Assembly (NCBI GenBank): GCA_018398575.1
Contig: JAGTXZ010000005.1
Span: forward strand, 186,001-250,000
Reading direction: 5' to 3'
Origin: Ampelomyces quisqualis
Taxonomy: Eukaryota > Ascomycota > Dothideomycetes > Pleosporales > Phaeosphaeriaceae
Length of the DNA stretch: 64,000 bases
A program made the translations under genes and the position numbers. The notes under the pieces were generated by a model. The model was not told where the DNA came from. It searched no databases and saw nothing but the letters and a program-made list of their open reading frames with translations. Within the stretch, counting starts at the first letter, position 1; the number at the start of each line of letters is the position of its first letter. This document shows, piece by piece, positions 22,347 through 35,529 of this stretch.

Positions 22347-24893
22347 ATGAAGGCGGAATACGCCCGTTGGGACTACAGCCAGCACGAGTACGATTCGAAA
22401 TGGGGTCCCCGACTACCAGAAGCACCTGTCCCGCCCACGCCCATGCACTTTGCGTTCCCTGACCAGCCCGTCGCGCGCCTCACAGACGGCTTTGGTCAGC
22501 TCCAGCTGCAGCAGGCACCCGCACCCGCACCCGCACCACCACAAGCGCAGGCGAAAGCGACAAGGACGCGGACATCGCCTCTGACAACGCGAACGCGCAT
22601 CACCCGTCATGGCTCCAATCCAGACCCTGTTCGACCGTCGTCCAGCGGAGGCGGCCCCAACACCATTGCCTTTCGACCATATGCCGCACCGAAGCGCTCC
22701 GAGTCGTACTCGCACCCCACTCCGCTTGAGGACTTCCGCAAATCACGCCGATGGCCGCCAAGCGGGTACAGACAAGACGACGCGCTATCAGCGGACCGGG
22801 CGGAGGATCTGATCTGCGCGGGAGCCTCTACGTTCAAGGGCTACTCCGACTCGATACCAAACGCGCCAGGGTACGACCGCTTCTATGCGGTCATGGAGGC
22901 TGAGCACGAGAGCAGAACAGATCGCGCACCATTCCAGCTGCCTGCGTACAAGGACATGTCTCTCAACATGACGGGCGCCTCGGACAGTCAGTTCCCATGG
23001 CTGTCCCAGGAGCAGCCGTGCATGGCTTATGCTTTTGGGAAGAGCGCAGGTACAACTACGCTCAACTATTGGGTCAGCAAGTCTGGAAGCAGTGGCCCAC
23101 CCACACAGTTCACCAGCGATGTGAAGCCGCGGAAGATCAAGCTACTGCAAATTCTGGATCGGCTGCAGAAGCTAGAGAGTGGTCTCAACGAACATGTCAG
23201 TATACAGACGTGCTCTGGTTATCCTGGCCTAACATTGGTATGACAGGATCGAGAAGGCATGTACAGGTATTTGTACGCTACGCTCATCGAGGACCCTGAC
23301 AAGTTCACGAGCGATGCTCACTTCGCAATAGAACAGCAGATTGCAGATCTCATCACTGTGTTGACAAACCCAAGATGGATCGATTTCTCGCTCCCCAAGA
23401 ATCAGGTTGTAGCCAAGTTCTTCGACTCTCCCGACCAGCTCAAAAAGCAAGACTTTTTCCACCAGCTCTTGCTTTCTGTGGAGTTGCATCTGCGGATACA
23501 CTCGAGAGAGCATACAGACAAGGCGAAGCGGAAGTTGATCATGCAGTTGCCGGCCATCATCACATGGGATTTGGCGGTCGCGCAACGCTGGCTAGAGAAC
23601 ATGTCAATCACCAAGACACGGACTTCTTCCACTCAAAGCACCTTCAGCTTCGAGCTGAAGAGCAAAGAGAGACAGAGAGAGGCGTTGCGGACGTTTGCAT
23701 CAACACTCAAGTGGCCGAATATGGACGAAGTCGAATACATCCTCGATGAACAGGACGTTGACGAGAAAGCGCTCGAAGACCGCTCAGCAGACGCCATGTC
23801 ATGGTTCTCAGGCATCATACTGCCCGGGAGAACACTGCCATGGCTGATTATGAACAGCTTAATTGACTGTGATCGCGACACGGGTGATCCGCTCAAGTAC
23901 CTGACGCACATGCAACCCGCGTCGGGCTTCCAATATCGAGCCAACACGTATTGGTCATCACAGTGCATTGTCGGTAAGGTTTTAGGGGCTGCTCGAGGTG
24001 TCAACCAGATCGCTGGCTGGATCGGTCCCTGCATCTATACGCCAGACCTGAAACGGACCGAGTGCGTCAAGGTAAAGCAGCTGGCTTCGCTGGATCCAAG
24101 GCTCTGTCCGAACGACGTTGATTCCATGGGCGAGCGCACCAATGCCTTGGGGCCAATAGAAGTAAGCTATCCGATTGACGACTACGAAGTGCCTATGCCG
24201 GACACGGAGGATGTCACGGACGTGATCCGAATTGAGAAGCTTGGTTTCCAGCCGTCCAAGGAGCAGCCGGCGTCGACGAAGCGGGGTCCGCCTGGTGCGC
24301 CGCTGATGTTTGACGCGGCCATCTTCTTCGCCTGTGGAGGGGAAAGTTGGCCGATGAAGCTGCGATATGATGTCGACTTCATCAACGCTTTTCCCTGCCA
24401 CCAAGGTCCACATGGTATGTATTCGAGTCGAAGGGTGGCACGTCGACATGGCTAACACTGGGTAGTTCTCTTCTACGATTTCGCTTACAAGCCCATCAAG
24501 ACCGATGCGGGTCTTGTAGATATTCATGATTGGGGCCGCCAATCTGGGCGAGTATCCCGGCCGAATTCATCGCGGTCATCACCGGCAAAGAAGGCCTTGA
24601 CCGTCGCCAACAGCCCCACCAAGGAAGCACACGAGCAAGTTACCAAGGTTCTTGCCATTGAAGCGCTGGGTGTCAGCGACAACGAGGTCTTTGCAAGGGC
24701 GTGGTGTGCCAGCCACGGACACAGTGCGATTGTGGCCAACATCAAAGAAACTTGCATGGCATGTGCGATTCGGGAAGCATATGCGGCGTGCGTGTCCGTC
24801 GTGATCTTGACTGAAGGGGGAAGCGGCAAGGAGAGTGACGCGGACATGCCCGAGCCTGTGGAGCGCATCTCGATTCCCGGCAGCTTCTGGTAG
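22347..24893 (+). CDS. Conserved fungal protein of unknown function
   Basis: Three exons: 22347-23195, 23247-24414 and 24466-24893; 814 aa. Introns are short with GTCAGT/GTATGT donors and in-phase joins (CAT/GAT; G/TT). The first 120 residues are Pro/Ala/Arg-rich and disordered (APAPAPAPPQAQAKATRTRT). From about residue 150 it is a soluble, evenly composed protein that looks conserved. Features include DFSLPKNQVVAKFFDSPDQL, a cluster ending GRTLPWLIMNSLIDCD, IAGWIGPCIYTPDLKRTECVKVKQ, a FYDFAYKPIKTDAGLVDI segment and a C-terminal Cys-containing helix (ETCMACAIREAYAACVSVVIL). No signal peptide or membrane span. I do not recognise a named domain, so I assign no function. Confidence 0.85.
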
Positions 24894-24996
24894 CGTTGAT
24901 TGGATGCGCTCGGGACATGGCTGCCATTTGCACGACAGTTGTCTCTTTGGTTCGGGTTGGCTCAGGAGTCTCGTTGCATGCCGGTTGTTTGCGGCT

Positions 24997-25146
24997 GTAA
25001 CTTTACTCTGGATACGGCGTAACTTTACTGTGGATACGGCGTAACTTTACTCTGGATACGGCGTAACTTTACTCTGGTACGGCGTAACTTTACTCTGGTA
25101 CGGCGTAACTTTACTCTGGTACGGCGTAACTTTACTCTGGTACGGC
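24997..25146. repeat. Seven-copy 21/22-bp minisatellite
   Basis: Seven head-to-tail copies: three of 22 bp (24997-25018, 25019-25040, 25041-25062; unit GTAACTTTACTCTGGATACGGC, the second with one C-to-G change) and four identical 21-bp copies (25063-25146) lacking one A. It sits about 100 nt after the stop of the unknown protein and 184 nt before the VID28 start. Confidence 0.97.
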
Positions 25147-25329
25147 AAGGAGGGGACGGTTACGATTACGATCCTGTAGCTATGCGTTATGAGTATACGG
25201 TTGCCGAGAAGCTTGCCGGGAGGGTAGGACGGAGGCCCGTGCGTGTGTTGTGACGTCTGACCATGTTCCGGGGGATGGACTTGATTCTTGGGCGTGAAAG
25301 AGGTTGTGCCCCCACCCCCCAATTGCGCC

Positions 25330-28300
25330 ATGGGTCGCTCCACGATTCCGCCTGCGCTCGTCGAGCTGTCGCGCCCCAGCACGCCGCAAGCACAGGTCGC
25401 CGCGCTGCAAAGCGTCAAGAACGAGATTGTGGGCCACGGGCAGCGCAAGGAGCGGCTGGTCGCCCACGGCGTCGTGAAGCCGCTTGCCGGCCTGCTGCGG
25501 GCGGGGGCGCGCAAAGGAGGGAAGAGGAGGAGGAGCCTGGCCGAGTGGACGACCGAGGACGAGCTGCGGCTCCAGGCCACACTGGTCGTGGGCAGTCTCG
25601 CAAATGGCGGGCCGGCCTTCGTTGCGCCGCTCCTCGCAGCCGGCGTGCTGTCGCCTCTGCTCGAAGCCCTGCGGCCCGGCGAAACGCCTGCGAAGCTCGT
25701 CACCACCACCATCCGGACGCTGACTCAGATCGTCGATGCCGCTGCACAGGAGCAGCCACGCGTCGACAGGTCAGACTCGGCCCCGCCGTCGACGCTCGCG
25801 TGCGCAGTCCGCGAGCAGATATACACCGCGTCTGTCATCGAGCACCTGGCCGGAATCCTGTCACAGCCCGCGGGCACGACCCAGGCCACCCACCAAGTCG
25901 CCTCGGCAGTGCGGTTGGTGGTGAGGACGTGCCACGAAGCCCACCAGAAGAAGATGCTCGTCGAGGCAGGCGTACTCGATATCTTGGCCGCACAGCTCAC
26001 GGCCATTGCTGCGGCAGATGAGCCCAGCAGAGCCACCGACACGAAGCCCCCGGACCGCGAGCAGCCGGCACACCCTTGTCTCTCCGACATTCTGGAAGCG
26101 ATCGCGGCTATCATCCAGGACTCGCACTATTACACCGCGCGCTTCCTCTATTCGCACGTAGTACAGCAGCTCTTTGGACGGCCAAAGGATCGCTCGTCGG
26201 CTGCGTACCATGTATCGAGTGCACCCCACCAGGCGTCGTGGGACACGCTCATACCCCGCGTGCAGACAATGACGAATAAATCCGATCCATACATCAAGTC
26301 GTGGCCGGCTCTGGGATCACAATCTACGGCCGGCATGGAAAGCTACGGACGATTGCCGAGCGTTGAGACTGTGCAGCAACCCACCCGACGGAGCATTGTC
26401 ACGGACGAATCCGAGTCTCCGCTGTTCATCTGGCTGATGTTTGTTGCCCGACGAGGCCAAGTCCGGGAGCGGTTGTCGGCTTGTTGGCTGCTGGCGCTGT
26501 TGAAGAAGTTTGGAGAGCGGTGGCCGCTCAACGACCCTTCCAAGACGACGCGCGAAAGACACTTCTCGTACTTGATCATCCCTCTGGTCGTGAGGATGGT
26601 GGAAGAATCCAACCCCACGTCTGATCATTCGAAGAAAGCATACGCTTCCGGTCCGGCAGCGAAAGAGGAGATGCGCTTTGTGCTCGAACGATCTCCATTC
26701 ATACTTGCGGAACTAGTCGCCAGCAACAAGGTTCTTCAGTCTGCAGCCGTAGATGCTAGGATCCTCCCGACGCTCGTGCAGATTCTCAAGAGGTCTTTTG
26801 ACACCATAACGAAATCGTCGAAACCACTTTGGCAGCCGAGGTCAGCCTCGCTCGAGGTTAAGGACCCGAATATTGACCCTGCATCGTCAACCTTGGGTAG
26901 ACCTGGGCTTAGTGCGGATGTACTGCATGCATTCAAGTACAGAGAGAGCGCTTTGCTAGCATTGGCAGCACTTGCTGGCGACCAGGATGGACTGAGAAAG
27001 TTGGTTATTGAGATGGGCGCCACGACTCACATCATCGAAGCGATGGTGCCGTACTCAGAGAACAGTGAGGGCATATCATCGACGTCCGCAAAGGATGGTA
27101 ATCCAGAGCCTGTACTCATCGCGGCCTGCAAAGTTACGCGCTCTCTATCCAGATCAGTCAGTGTATTAAGGACGAGCCTCATCGATCATGGCGTAGCACA
27201 ACCAGTAAATGAGCTGTTGATGCATCCCAGCGTCAACGTCCAAATTGCGGCGACTGAAGTCATCACGAATTTGGTGCTGGAAATGTCACCCATGCGTCCG
27301 GTTTGTCCATTGGTGCGTTCACCTTGAGCAAGCTAACACGATACAGGAGATCATCGAAGCTGGAGTACTGCGCGCACTTTGCGAGCAGTGCCGTTCCGCC
27401 AACTTCAATCTTCGCTTTGGCAGTCTCTGGGCATTGAAACATTTGTGTTTAGGGCTACCACAGGCTATGAAGATTCAATGCTTGGAAGAGCTAGGCGTGG
27501 GGTGGCTGGTGCAGGTGCTCAACGGCGAGCCGAACAAGCCTGCTATGAGTACACCAAACGCTGCAGGAGAGCAAGTTGATCTCCTCAATGCTCTTGACGA
27601 GCCTCACATGGATGTCGATGGAGACCACTCTGAGGACGAGGAAGAGGACGAGGTAGACACAATGGCTGAAAGCATGCCATCAATTTCACGCCTGCAGAGA
27701 ACAGGCTCTCGCTACACCAGTGCGACCAACATACGCGATCGAATCCATCAGATCAGAAACGACGAGCACGATGCTCGATTGAACGCTGAACGTGACGACA
27801 TACGCATACAAGAGCAAGCCCTCGACTTGATCCGCAACTTCATCGCGGAAGATCAATCCACAGGCGACATGATCGACCACATGCTCAAGTCCTTTGGTCA
27901 CGGCCGCTTCTTCGACCTCATCGACGCCAAAATCCGTCCCAAAAACGCCCCATCATCGGCCACCCTGACCTCACAAACCGGCCAACCCGCACCAACATAC
28001 TGGCCCAACACTGCGCAACGTCCTCCCTTTTCCACCTCCCACCCTCCAAACTGGGCATCCTATCCCGCCCCCGAAATCATCCTCGCAGCCGTCTTCGTCC
28101 TCGTACACTTTGCCAACGGCCGCCCCTCACACCGCTCCCTCCTCCTCTCACAAACCTCGCTCATGCACCACCTCCTGCCAATCCTCTCGCACCCAAAACC
28201 ACAAGTCCGCGCTTGCTGCGCCTGGTGTCTGCACAATCTGCTGTGGCTCGACGATAGCGGCGACGAGGCGGCTACCAGGGACCGCGCGCTGTCGCTGAGA

Positions 28301-28570
28301 AATATGGGGTTCGAAGACGCGGTTAGGGTCTTGGTCTTGAACACCGAGTTGGATGTCGCTGAGCGTGCCAAGGCGGTCATGGATCGTTTCAATAGGTTGT
28401 TGGGCGAGGGACAGAGGGGAAGTGCTGCGGTGTATGGCGGTGGCAGTGGCGGTGGCGGTGGCGGTGTGCCGGGCGGGCAGGGGTTTGGTGGCGGTGGTGG
28501 AGGAGAGGGAATGAGGGGTTTGAGTGGGTTGAGTGGGTTGCATGGATGGAGGCATGAATCGAGGGGATAA
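25330..28570 (+). CDS. vid28: Armadillo-repeat GID/CTLH complex subunit Vid28/Gid5
   Basis: Two exons, 25330-27300 and 27347-28570; 1064 aa. It resembles yeast Vid28/Gid5 and animal ARMC8, the armadillo scaffold of the GID/CTLH ubiquitin ligase that degrades gluconeogenic enzymes on glucose. Helical ARM repeats run through both ends of the protein: LVELSRPSTPQAQVAALQSVKNEI near the start, and EIIEAGVLRALCEQCRSANFNLRFGSLWALKHL after the intron. I place the donor at GTTTGT (27301), which gives SPMRPEIIEAG and a 46-nt intron; GTGCGT at 27313 would leave only 34 nt. An acidic loop (HSEDEEEDEVD) lies about 750. The C-terminus is an unusual Gly-rich tail coded by GGTGGC repeats (about 28437-28520). 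It is convergent with the next gene, 164 nt apart. Confidence 0.9.
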
Positions 28571-28734
28571 ATGAGAGGGTCTTGTTTGATTACATCGAGT
28601 AATCCGTGCCGGGATGTTGTCGCGAGCGTCTCGATAGTGTACATGTAGTCGATGAAAAAAAAAATCATTTCTACGCGATGCAATCTCCATCCTTGACACC
28701 TACACACACAAGAGTAAACATGGCAATTCTCCCC

Positions 28735-31700
28735 TCAAACACCACCCCTGTCCAACTCTGCTATTCCCACCCTTACCTCCCTAACCACCCGCTCATACTC
28801 GCCCCTCAAATCCCCATCCCGCACTTCCTCCCGCCCGCCCAACCACACACTCCTCACCACAAACTTCCCGTCCCTGACCCAAAACAACCGCAACAAATCC
28901 TCCCTCGGCATGCACATTTCCATTGCGCCCGGCCTAAACACTCCATGAGGCATCTTATGCGACACCTTCTTCAATTTCCGCGGATTCAGCGTGCCCCTAG
29001 ACGAATACTCAAACAGAATGATTTCCGTCATGGCATTCGCCACCACTACCGTGCTACCCGACGGGCTTTGCGCCGCGCATATAATCTTCGTACTATACGT
29101 TTCGTTGTGGAGCGCTGCGTATCCGGGGAACGGGATGAGGAGGGGGTATTCTTTGCCTACGAAGGCTGTTACGAGGGCACAGCGACGCAGGGGGTCGAAG
29201 AAGATGGATGTGAGGTCGCCGTCGTTGAGGACCCAGGGGGGCAGTTGAAAGGTGCGGGGTCGTTCGGAGATGCTGGTCACGGGCCGCCGGGAGATGTCCC
29301 AGACGTTGATGGAGACGTGGTGGTTGTCGAATTGTGTGGCGCAGATGAGGCGGTGGGAGTCAGGAGAGAAGTTGAGCCGGCGGGAGACGATTGCTGGCTG
29401 GTGCTCGTCGTCATCGCTCGGTCTTGAGGTGAGGCCTTTGCTTGACGGATGTGTTGCTGAAGTTGATGATGAAGCCGGATGCGATGGGGCTCCACGGAGT
29501 TCGTATACGTCGGTTTGTTGGTCGAAATTCATCCGCTGGAGACCACCGTCCAAGCTGAAGAGCTTAATTTGGTCACAGGTGGAGACTGCGACATTCATGT
29601 CGTCCTTCGATACTGCGATGCATACTCCATGACATCGACCAGAAACCTCAAACTCAAGCTCACCTTGACATTCAGTGTCCACGCTATTGAAGACCGCCAG
29701 TCGTCTCCTGGAAGTATCAATCGTCGTGATGATGGCACACTTCTTTTCTCCAGCCGCAACCGCCTCAACACCCTCGATTCTATATTGATACCCTCGTGTA
29801 TTAGATGCCGAGTTGATGGGAATGTCAAATCCCATCACATTCGAACCCTCTTTGTCCCACAAGATCAGGGAGTTTCCAGAGGACGAGAACACAAACGCCG
29901 GGTCCTTGGGCAGTGTCGTGGCAACCTTGTCTTTGGCTAATGGTCTTCGACGCATCGAATTAGCTATTCTAGCACTTCGACTCGACAACTTTGGCTTTGT
30001 ACTGCTTTCGGCGGTCCAGGGTAATGCGCCAGAAGGGAAGTCCAGTCTAGCTCTTCCAGCCTCGAATTGTGTTGACCTTGTTGTGATATCTTCTTGCAGA
30101 AAATTTGCTGACGAGGGCGTGTGTACAGGAATCGGCAGATTCATGGACAGTCTCGAGCTGACTGACATCGGAAGTTGAATGTTAAAAGAATCGTCCAGTG
30201 GGCTGACTAGCGGGTCGGGTATATTCGAGTCGTATGGGCGAATGAATTGTGGTAGAGAGCCAATTGCAATAGGGCTTATCGGTGTTTCTGTATAGTGTGG
30301 TAGTTGCGCTTGCGTATGCTGAGATGTCCCTGGGTCTGACCTTGTTTGTGAAATTGTGGTAGCTATTCCAATGTCCCGATCGGGTTCTGGAAAATTATGA
30401 CCTGTGCTGTTCACGTCTGCATTGGAGTACGACGCCGCCGAACTTGAAGCCATGGTGCTTGAATGAGTGCTTTGTCCAGAGTAGTGGCTTGGATGTAGTT
30501 CCTCCAGCGTGCGCCGAAATTCTCCTGAAGGCTTCCGGAAAGGCTCGATAAGGCGTGCGCATCTGATCTTCTGGCTGCTTGCACAACTCGGGCATTGCAC
30601 TCCCTCTTTCCAATTCACAATAGGTGCATCCTCCTGCATGCTTTCAAATGCCCACTTGTCACTCCATCTCAGCTGATACGCAATGTACTTCTTTGGAATC
30701 GCGTGAAGTTTTGGGCAATCGACAATGTAAATAGGCAGATCTGGCCCTTCCAGAGGTTTCGAGTATAGCGCTGCATCAGGCGAAGCTATCTTCTCGACCC
30801 AATCTTTGATTTGGCTGGGCGTTAGAGACAACTGTGTAGTTATAGAAGCGTTCGAAACTGTAGTGGCCTTTCGTTCGGTGAGCCAGACAGTAAAGCCCCT
30901 CATTGCAACCTCGAGATAGGGTCTGATTTCAGCGACATGCTTGCCATAGTTTGGAACCTTTGACACGGACGGTGGAAGAGACATGCGACGTTGTAGAATG
31001 GAATCCTGACGCGAAACGAAGCTATCGAGGCTTGTATCCCAGTCAAGTAAAGTGATGGCCAACGACTCCATGATGCCATTGGACGGTACAACAGCGCCTT
31101 TGAAATGAAAGGCTGAGATGATGAGACTGGATCTCTGGTGGTAAAGCTGTTCGAATATTTCGTCGTTCTCCACCAAGGACGGGTCAAGAGTGTTGGTATC
31201 GTAGTGTCGACGGAGGTCAAGATACCGCTGCGTCAGGGCACATTCAGCTGACCAGATCGTATCGTAAAGGAGACAATATGCATGAATCCAATCATCCTCC
31301 GCTTCGGCTAGAGCATGCATCAAAGGGGTAACGCACAGTTCCGGTCTGACATCCAAAGGATACTGCCACAGTCAGCAGCATTACTCTGTTAGGTGCATAT
31401 AACCTACCAGACCTGTTAAGATCATGGGAAGCCTCGCGTTTTCTCTCTCTGCCTGATATGCGTCCACGTGGTCTACTTCATTTAAAACATCTATCATTGC
31501 GGCAAATACTACTTGAACAATGCAGCATTCGGCTCCGCCGGGATTGTCGTCTTTCCAGGCTTCTTCGATAGTTGATTGTAAGCGGCGCTTTTGATTTCCA
31601 TTGAGAAAAGACTTATGGCAAAGCATGAGCCGTAATCCAGATAAGATTGTTTGAGCCAGTATGAGTCTCCGTCGGACGAAGTCCTTGGTCATTAGTGTAG

Positions 31701-32025
31701 TCTGACTTGGGAATGTACGGGTCTTGATGCTGATGAGATACAAGATTGACGAGAGTAGTAGATCGACAGGTAGCAAACATGATGCTATTTGTGGAGGAAT
31801 TTCCGACGTTCCAATCGTATATCCGGTTAGATAGCACCGTTGTAAGTCGTAAATCACCCTGATCCAGATGACGGTCTCATGAACACCTTTGTCAGTGTGT
31901 GTCTCGTTCTCTTGGGAGGCAGATTGAAGCGCATGTTGACCAATGATCTCGCGCAACACTACTGGAAGGTGGTTTTGCAGAAGTAGATGTCCCCATACGG
32001 AAGCGAGATCGTTGTGTAAAGACAT
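28735..32025 (-). CDS. Large WD40-like protein, function unknown
   Basis: Two exons, 32025-31408 and 31362-28735; 1081 aa. The N-terminal 400 residues are helical and Leu-rich without a recognised domain, with a CPSC...KIRC cysteine set near residue 480 that may bind metal. The middle is Ser/Thr-rich. From about residue 690 short beta-propeller-like blades appear: AFVFSSSGNSLILWDKEG, VSKDDMNVAVSTCDQIKLFSLDG, FSPDSHRLICATQFDNHHVSINVWDIS and AAQSPSGSTVVVANAMTEIILFEY. That pattern fits a divergent WD40 propeller. The intron (GTAGGT donor, gtggcag acceptor) joins GLY-PLDVRPE in frame. The ATG at 32025 is the likely start. Its end faces VID28. Confidence 0.8.
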
Positions 32026-32748
32026 GAATGCGGCTTTTTTGATAGGCGAAGCGGCAAGACAGCACTGGTCGCGGAACCTAAGCAGAGAGACGTCGTGGCT
32101 TTCGAGCTGCGTGAAATAGTGTCCTGAACGAGACGCATGGCGGCTGCATGTCGTTTGCGGCAGCGCAATGTTTTCGGGCGCCGTTGCTTATGCGCAAAAG
32201 CACAAGAATAAGCCTTTCGCTACGCGGGCGGCGGCTTACGAGAAGGAGGGAAACTAGTAAGACTCCGAGAGGACAAGAAGGGTAAAGGAGTCTGTTTGAC
32301 AAAATGGTTGTAGCGTCCCTGCTGCCTTCGGGCTTGTCGAAGAAGTGTGTGACGTGGGGAAGGGCCGGGGCTGAAAATGGCCGTGAGTAGGATGCGACCA
32401 GGATGCGACTCGGCAAGAGCGATTCACTGTTGACATTTTGTGAGATGTACACTAATCAATCTGAGCGATCACTTGTCAGGGCTATCCTACGCAGATGTGA
32501 ATGCAGTGATGCATTTAAACTGCCACCAGGCCAAACAGGAGTACACGATCAGTCGAGTGCAAGCCTAGCGTATTTAGCGAGCAGTAGATCAGCTTCTTGG
32601 TTACTAAAAACATCGTGTATGCTTCGCGGTGCATTATCACTTTTCAAACGATGTCAAACCATAGTCTGAAGGTTGACAGGCTATTGGATTTGTAGCCTGC
32701 GGCGTGATACACCGATCGCGAGTTACTCAATCCATTACATCTAGTGTA
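32026..32748. other. Intergenic, no gene seen
   Basis: Lies between the start of the WD40-like gene and the end of the permease gene (both minus). A 125-codon minus frame (32452-32078) has no motif and is probably leader or promoter sequence. Confidence 0.4.
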
Positions 32749-34619
32749 CTACTTGAGCCAACCCCATAGGAACAGCCACAACGCCTTTGCGTTCTCTTCA
32801 TCCCAAATCGCCCTCTTCGGATTGGGAATTTCTAACTGCCCTCTTCTGCGCCCCGGACCCACGACTTTAGGCGGTGGTCTCTGGAGCTGCATCGAAGCAT
32901 TTCTTTTCCATTTGAGCGGGTTCCATCCGTCCGACTTCACATGGTACGCAGACACGAGAGCAAAGAAAGCGAGAATCTAGGGGTGTGGTGTTAGCGCTCC
33001 GAAGCGACGTCTGATGTTCGTTTGATTACTTACACCGATATATGACGAGATGAAGTCGGGCGTAGAGAAGGGCGGATATAAGGCTCTCCAGTTGTTGAAG
33101 ATGATAAGTAAAACGCAAAAGACAAAGCCATAGTACGCTCTGAACAGTTGTCCATGGGTGCGATACGGATAGTGCTTGTCGTCTCTATTGAAAGCGCTGC
33201 GATTCTCGAGCGATGGGTCGTTGGCAGCCTCTTTGATCCTGTGGTAAAAAACGATGTAGGAGAGACAGATCGTGGAGTACGAGATCAACTCTGATACCAC
33301 GGCGTTGTTCGTGATACGACCCAAGACAACGGATGGAAATGGCTTAACGGCGAGAAACGCGATAAAGCCGATGCTCCAGGACACTGTGACTGTTCCCAAA
33401 GGTACTCCACGGTCTGTCGTTCGTTGTAGACGCCTTCTGGTATTCTGAAACCACACTGGCCAAGCTTCAGGGATACTCGCAAGAGCATGGAGAATACGAC
33501 TAGAATTGTAGAGGGCGTTGATACCAGAGGTGGTTGCGGAGAAGATGAAGAAGCCATTAAAGATCGAAGGCCACATTCGGAGATGATTTCTCACCGCCGC
33601 TAGTACGAATACGCTGTTCTGTCCTGCACGAATATCGTTGATCTGAATGTTGATCAAATTGGGATCGTCGTAGGGCACATTTAGTCCGCCGACGAATGTG
33701 CCAAGAATGTACAAGACTGTGATGCGCATAGACAGCTTCTTTGTGGCCAACTTGATCGTTTCATGCTTCTCCAGATCTCTGTTTTCTGGTGCGGTGATGG
33801 CAATTGTCTCGAAGCCGACGAAAGAAAACAGAGAGGCTACGACGGCGGTCCACAAGGCCAGAAACTTCCCGCCGTCTCCAGTAATCACTGTACCGGTCTC
33901 AACGGCAGAGGGATGCACCACCAGCTTGTCTGAAGCGAACCCCCACGGTTTGTTCCAGGTCCAGAAGTGGTTCTCGTGCGGCACTACCTGTATGGCTGAA
34001 ACAAGAACGTTGAAGATGATCAGCAACGAGATGAACAAGATCTTGATGACGCCAAAGACATACTCTAGCTGGCCATACTGTCGGACCGGGAGCAGGTTGA
34101 TCAAACCTATGAGAATCAGGAAGAGGAAGACCCAAACCGCTGGGGAGTAATGCCCAGTGCTCCAGCCCAACTCTCGATCTGGATAGCCGACGTCTTGAAG
34201 GTATGCTGAGTCAAAGCGAAACTTCCACAGCTGCGCTACGGCGAGGACCTCTGCCGCTAATATGACGACCCATGCAAACCAGGTGATCCAACCAGTCGCG
34301 TAACCTACGGCCTCATCGATGAAGCGACCTGGAAACTCGAATAAGGGTCCTTGCACGGGGAAAAGCGCGGTCATTTCTCCTAGGCACGCAATGACGGACC
34401 ACATCACCGAAGAAGCGAGAACGATGGCGACTATCGCGAGACCCGGCCCCGCGATGTATATGATCTTTCCACTCTGCAGAAATAATCCGAAGCCTATACA
34501 GGCTGAAAAGGCCATCATGTTGACATGTCTCTCTTTGAGGTCCGCACTGCCAACGGCGTCAGTCGCACTTCGGCAAAGCAAAATGGACCATACCTCAGCA
34601 CTGTGCGTCTGGACGACAT
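32749..34619 (-). CDS. Amino acid permease (yeast amino acid transporter family)
   Basis: Three exons: 34619-34594, 34546-33034 and 32976-32749; 588 aa. It is an APC-superfamily proton-coupled amino acid importer of the plasma membrane. The hallmark LKERHVNMMAFSACIGFGLFL opens helix 1; GEMTALFPVQGPLFEFPGRF and SLFSFVGFETIAITAPENR follow. About 12 hydrophobic helices are visible, with a cytosolic C-terminus (exon 3) starting ILAFFALVSAYHVKSDGWN. Exon 1 is only 26 nt (MSSRRTVLS); the sequence before this ATG stays open back to a TAA and reads like coding, so a further upstream exon could exist. Substrate cannot be read from the sequence. Confidence 0.93.
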
Positions 34620-35529
34620 CTTGCCGAAGACTGCGTCGGGCAATGCAGTTTCAAAGTCGAAAGCAGCTTAGTATCTCGAGTCGTAGTTGTCCATGGGCGC
34701 TCCACAATGGTTGGCGAACGTTGGGCGAGGCTGGCAGGAAACATGCGAACCGACGCCCACCAGATAAAGCGTCCAAGTACCTGGGATAAGTCGGCGACCA
34801 CCTTCCCAGCGCAACAGACTCACATCAATGAGAAGCCGATCTGCAGTGCAACCCAGATGCAGCATACCCAAGTCTCAGCCACAGGAGTGGGAGGCAGGAC
34901 ACGTACCAGGCCAACAGCGCAAATCTGTCCTCGTTGGACCGTCACATACTCAAGATGGGAGGGCTATCCTGACCGGTGCATCACCTCTTCTGGCATCATT
35001 AGCCATGCTCCCCTGGGTCACTGCATCACCACCTCACCACCAACATGCGCATCTGTAGCCACGGTCCTCGGCCATTCCCGTCGGGGTATTTGCGCGCACG
35101 CCGTGATGGTTGCAGAGCGGGCATGAATACGAGACACGAGGGGTGCTGGTTGGTGGTGTTGAACAAGGAACGTGACTCTCCGATGCAGGTGCAGGAGATC
35201 ATTGCTGGAAATAGCGTGTCGACGAGAATGAAAGCGGTTAGCTCACGTCGTGCGCTCACTCGTTCGGGCGCGCCGCCAGAACGCAGCCGAACCTCGATGC
35301 TGTACTTATCTTTGCGGTGCAATCATATTTTTGAGAAAGACTACTAGGCATGAGCGGGGCAAAGTCCATTTGTGAACAACACCCGGGATCTATAGACCAT
35401 CTCGATAGAGCCTACGAAACAACCGACACGAATTCATACAATTGTAACCGACCAGCCCATGATCATGCAAAACGTCATGAGAACATAGAACCATCGCTCC
35501 TCTCCACCTATTCCCTTCACAACCTGAAG
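34620..35529. other. Intergenic, permease promoter and GH55 3' flank
   Basis: No supported gene. The first ~120 bases may include 5' leader or an unseen first exon of the permease. Frames further on overlap on both strands and lack motifs. Confidence 0.4.

Noticed and set aside
25047..25712. 221-codon minus frame reading TPYQSKV repeats
   Set aside because: It is antisense to VID28 over most of its length. The open frame is due to the 21-bp repeat and high GC.
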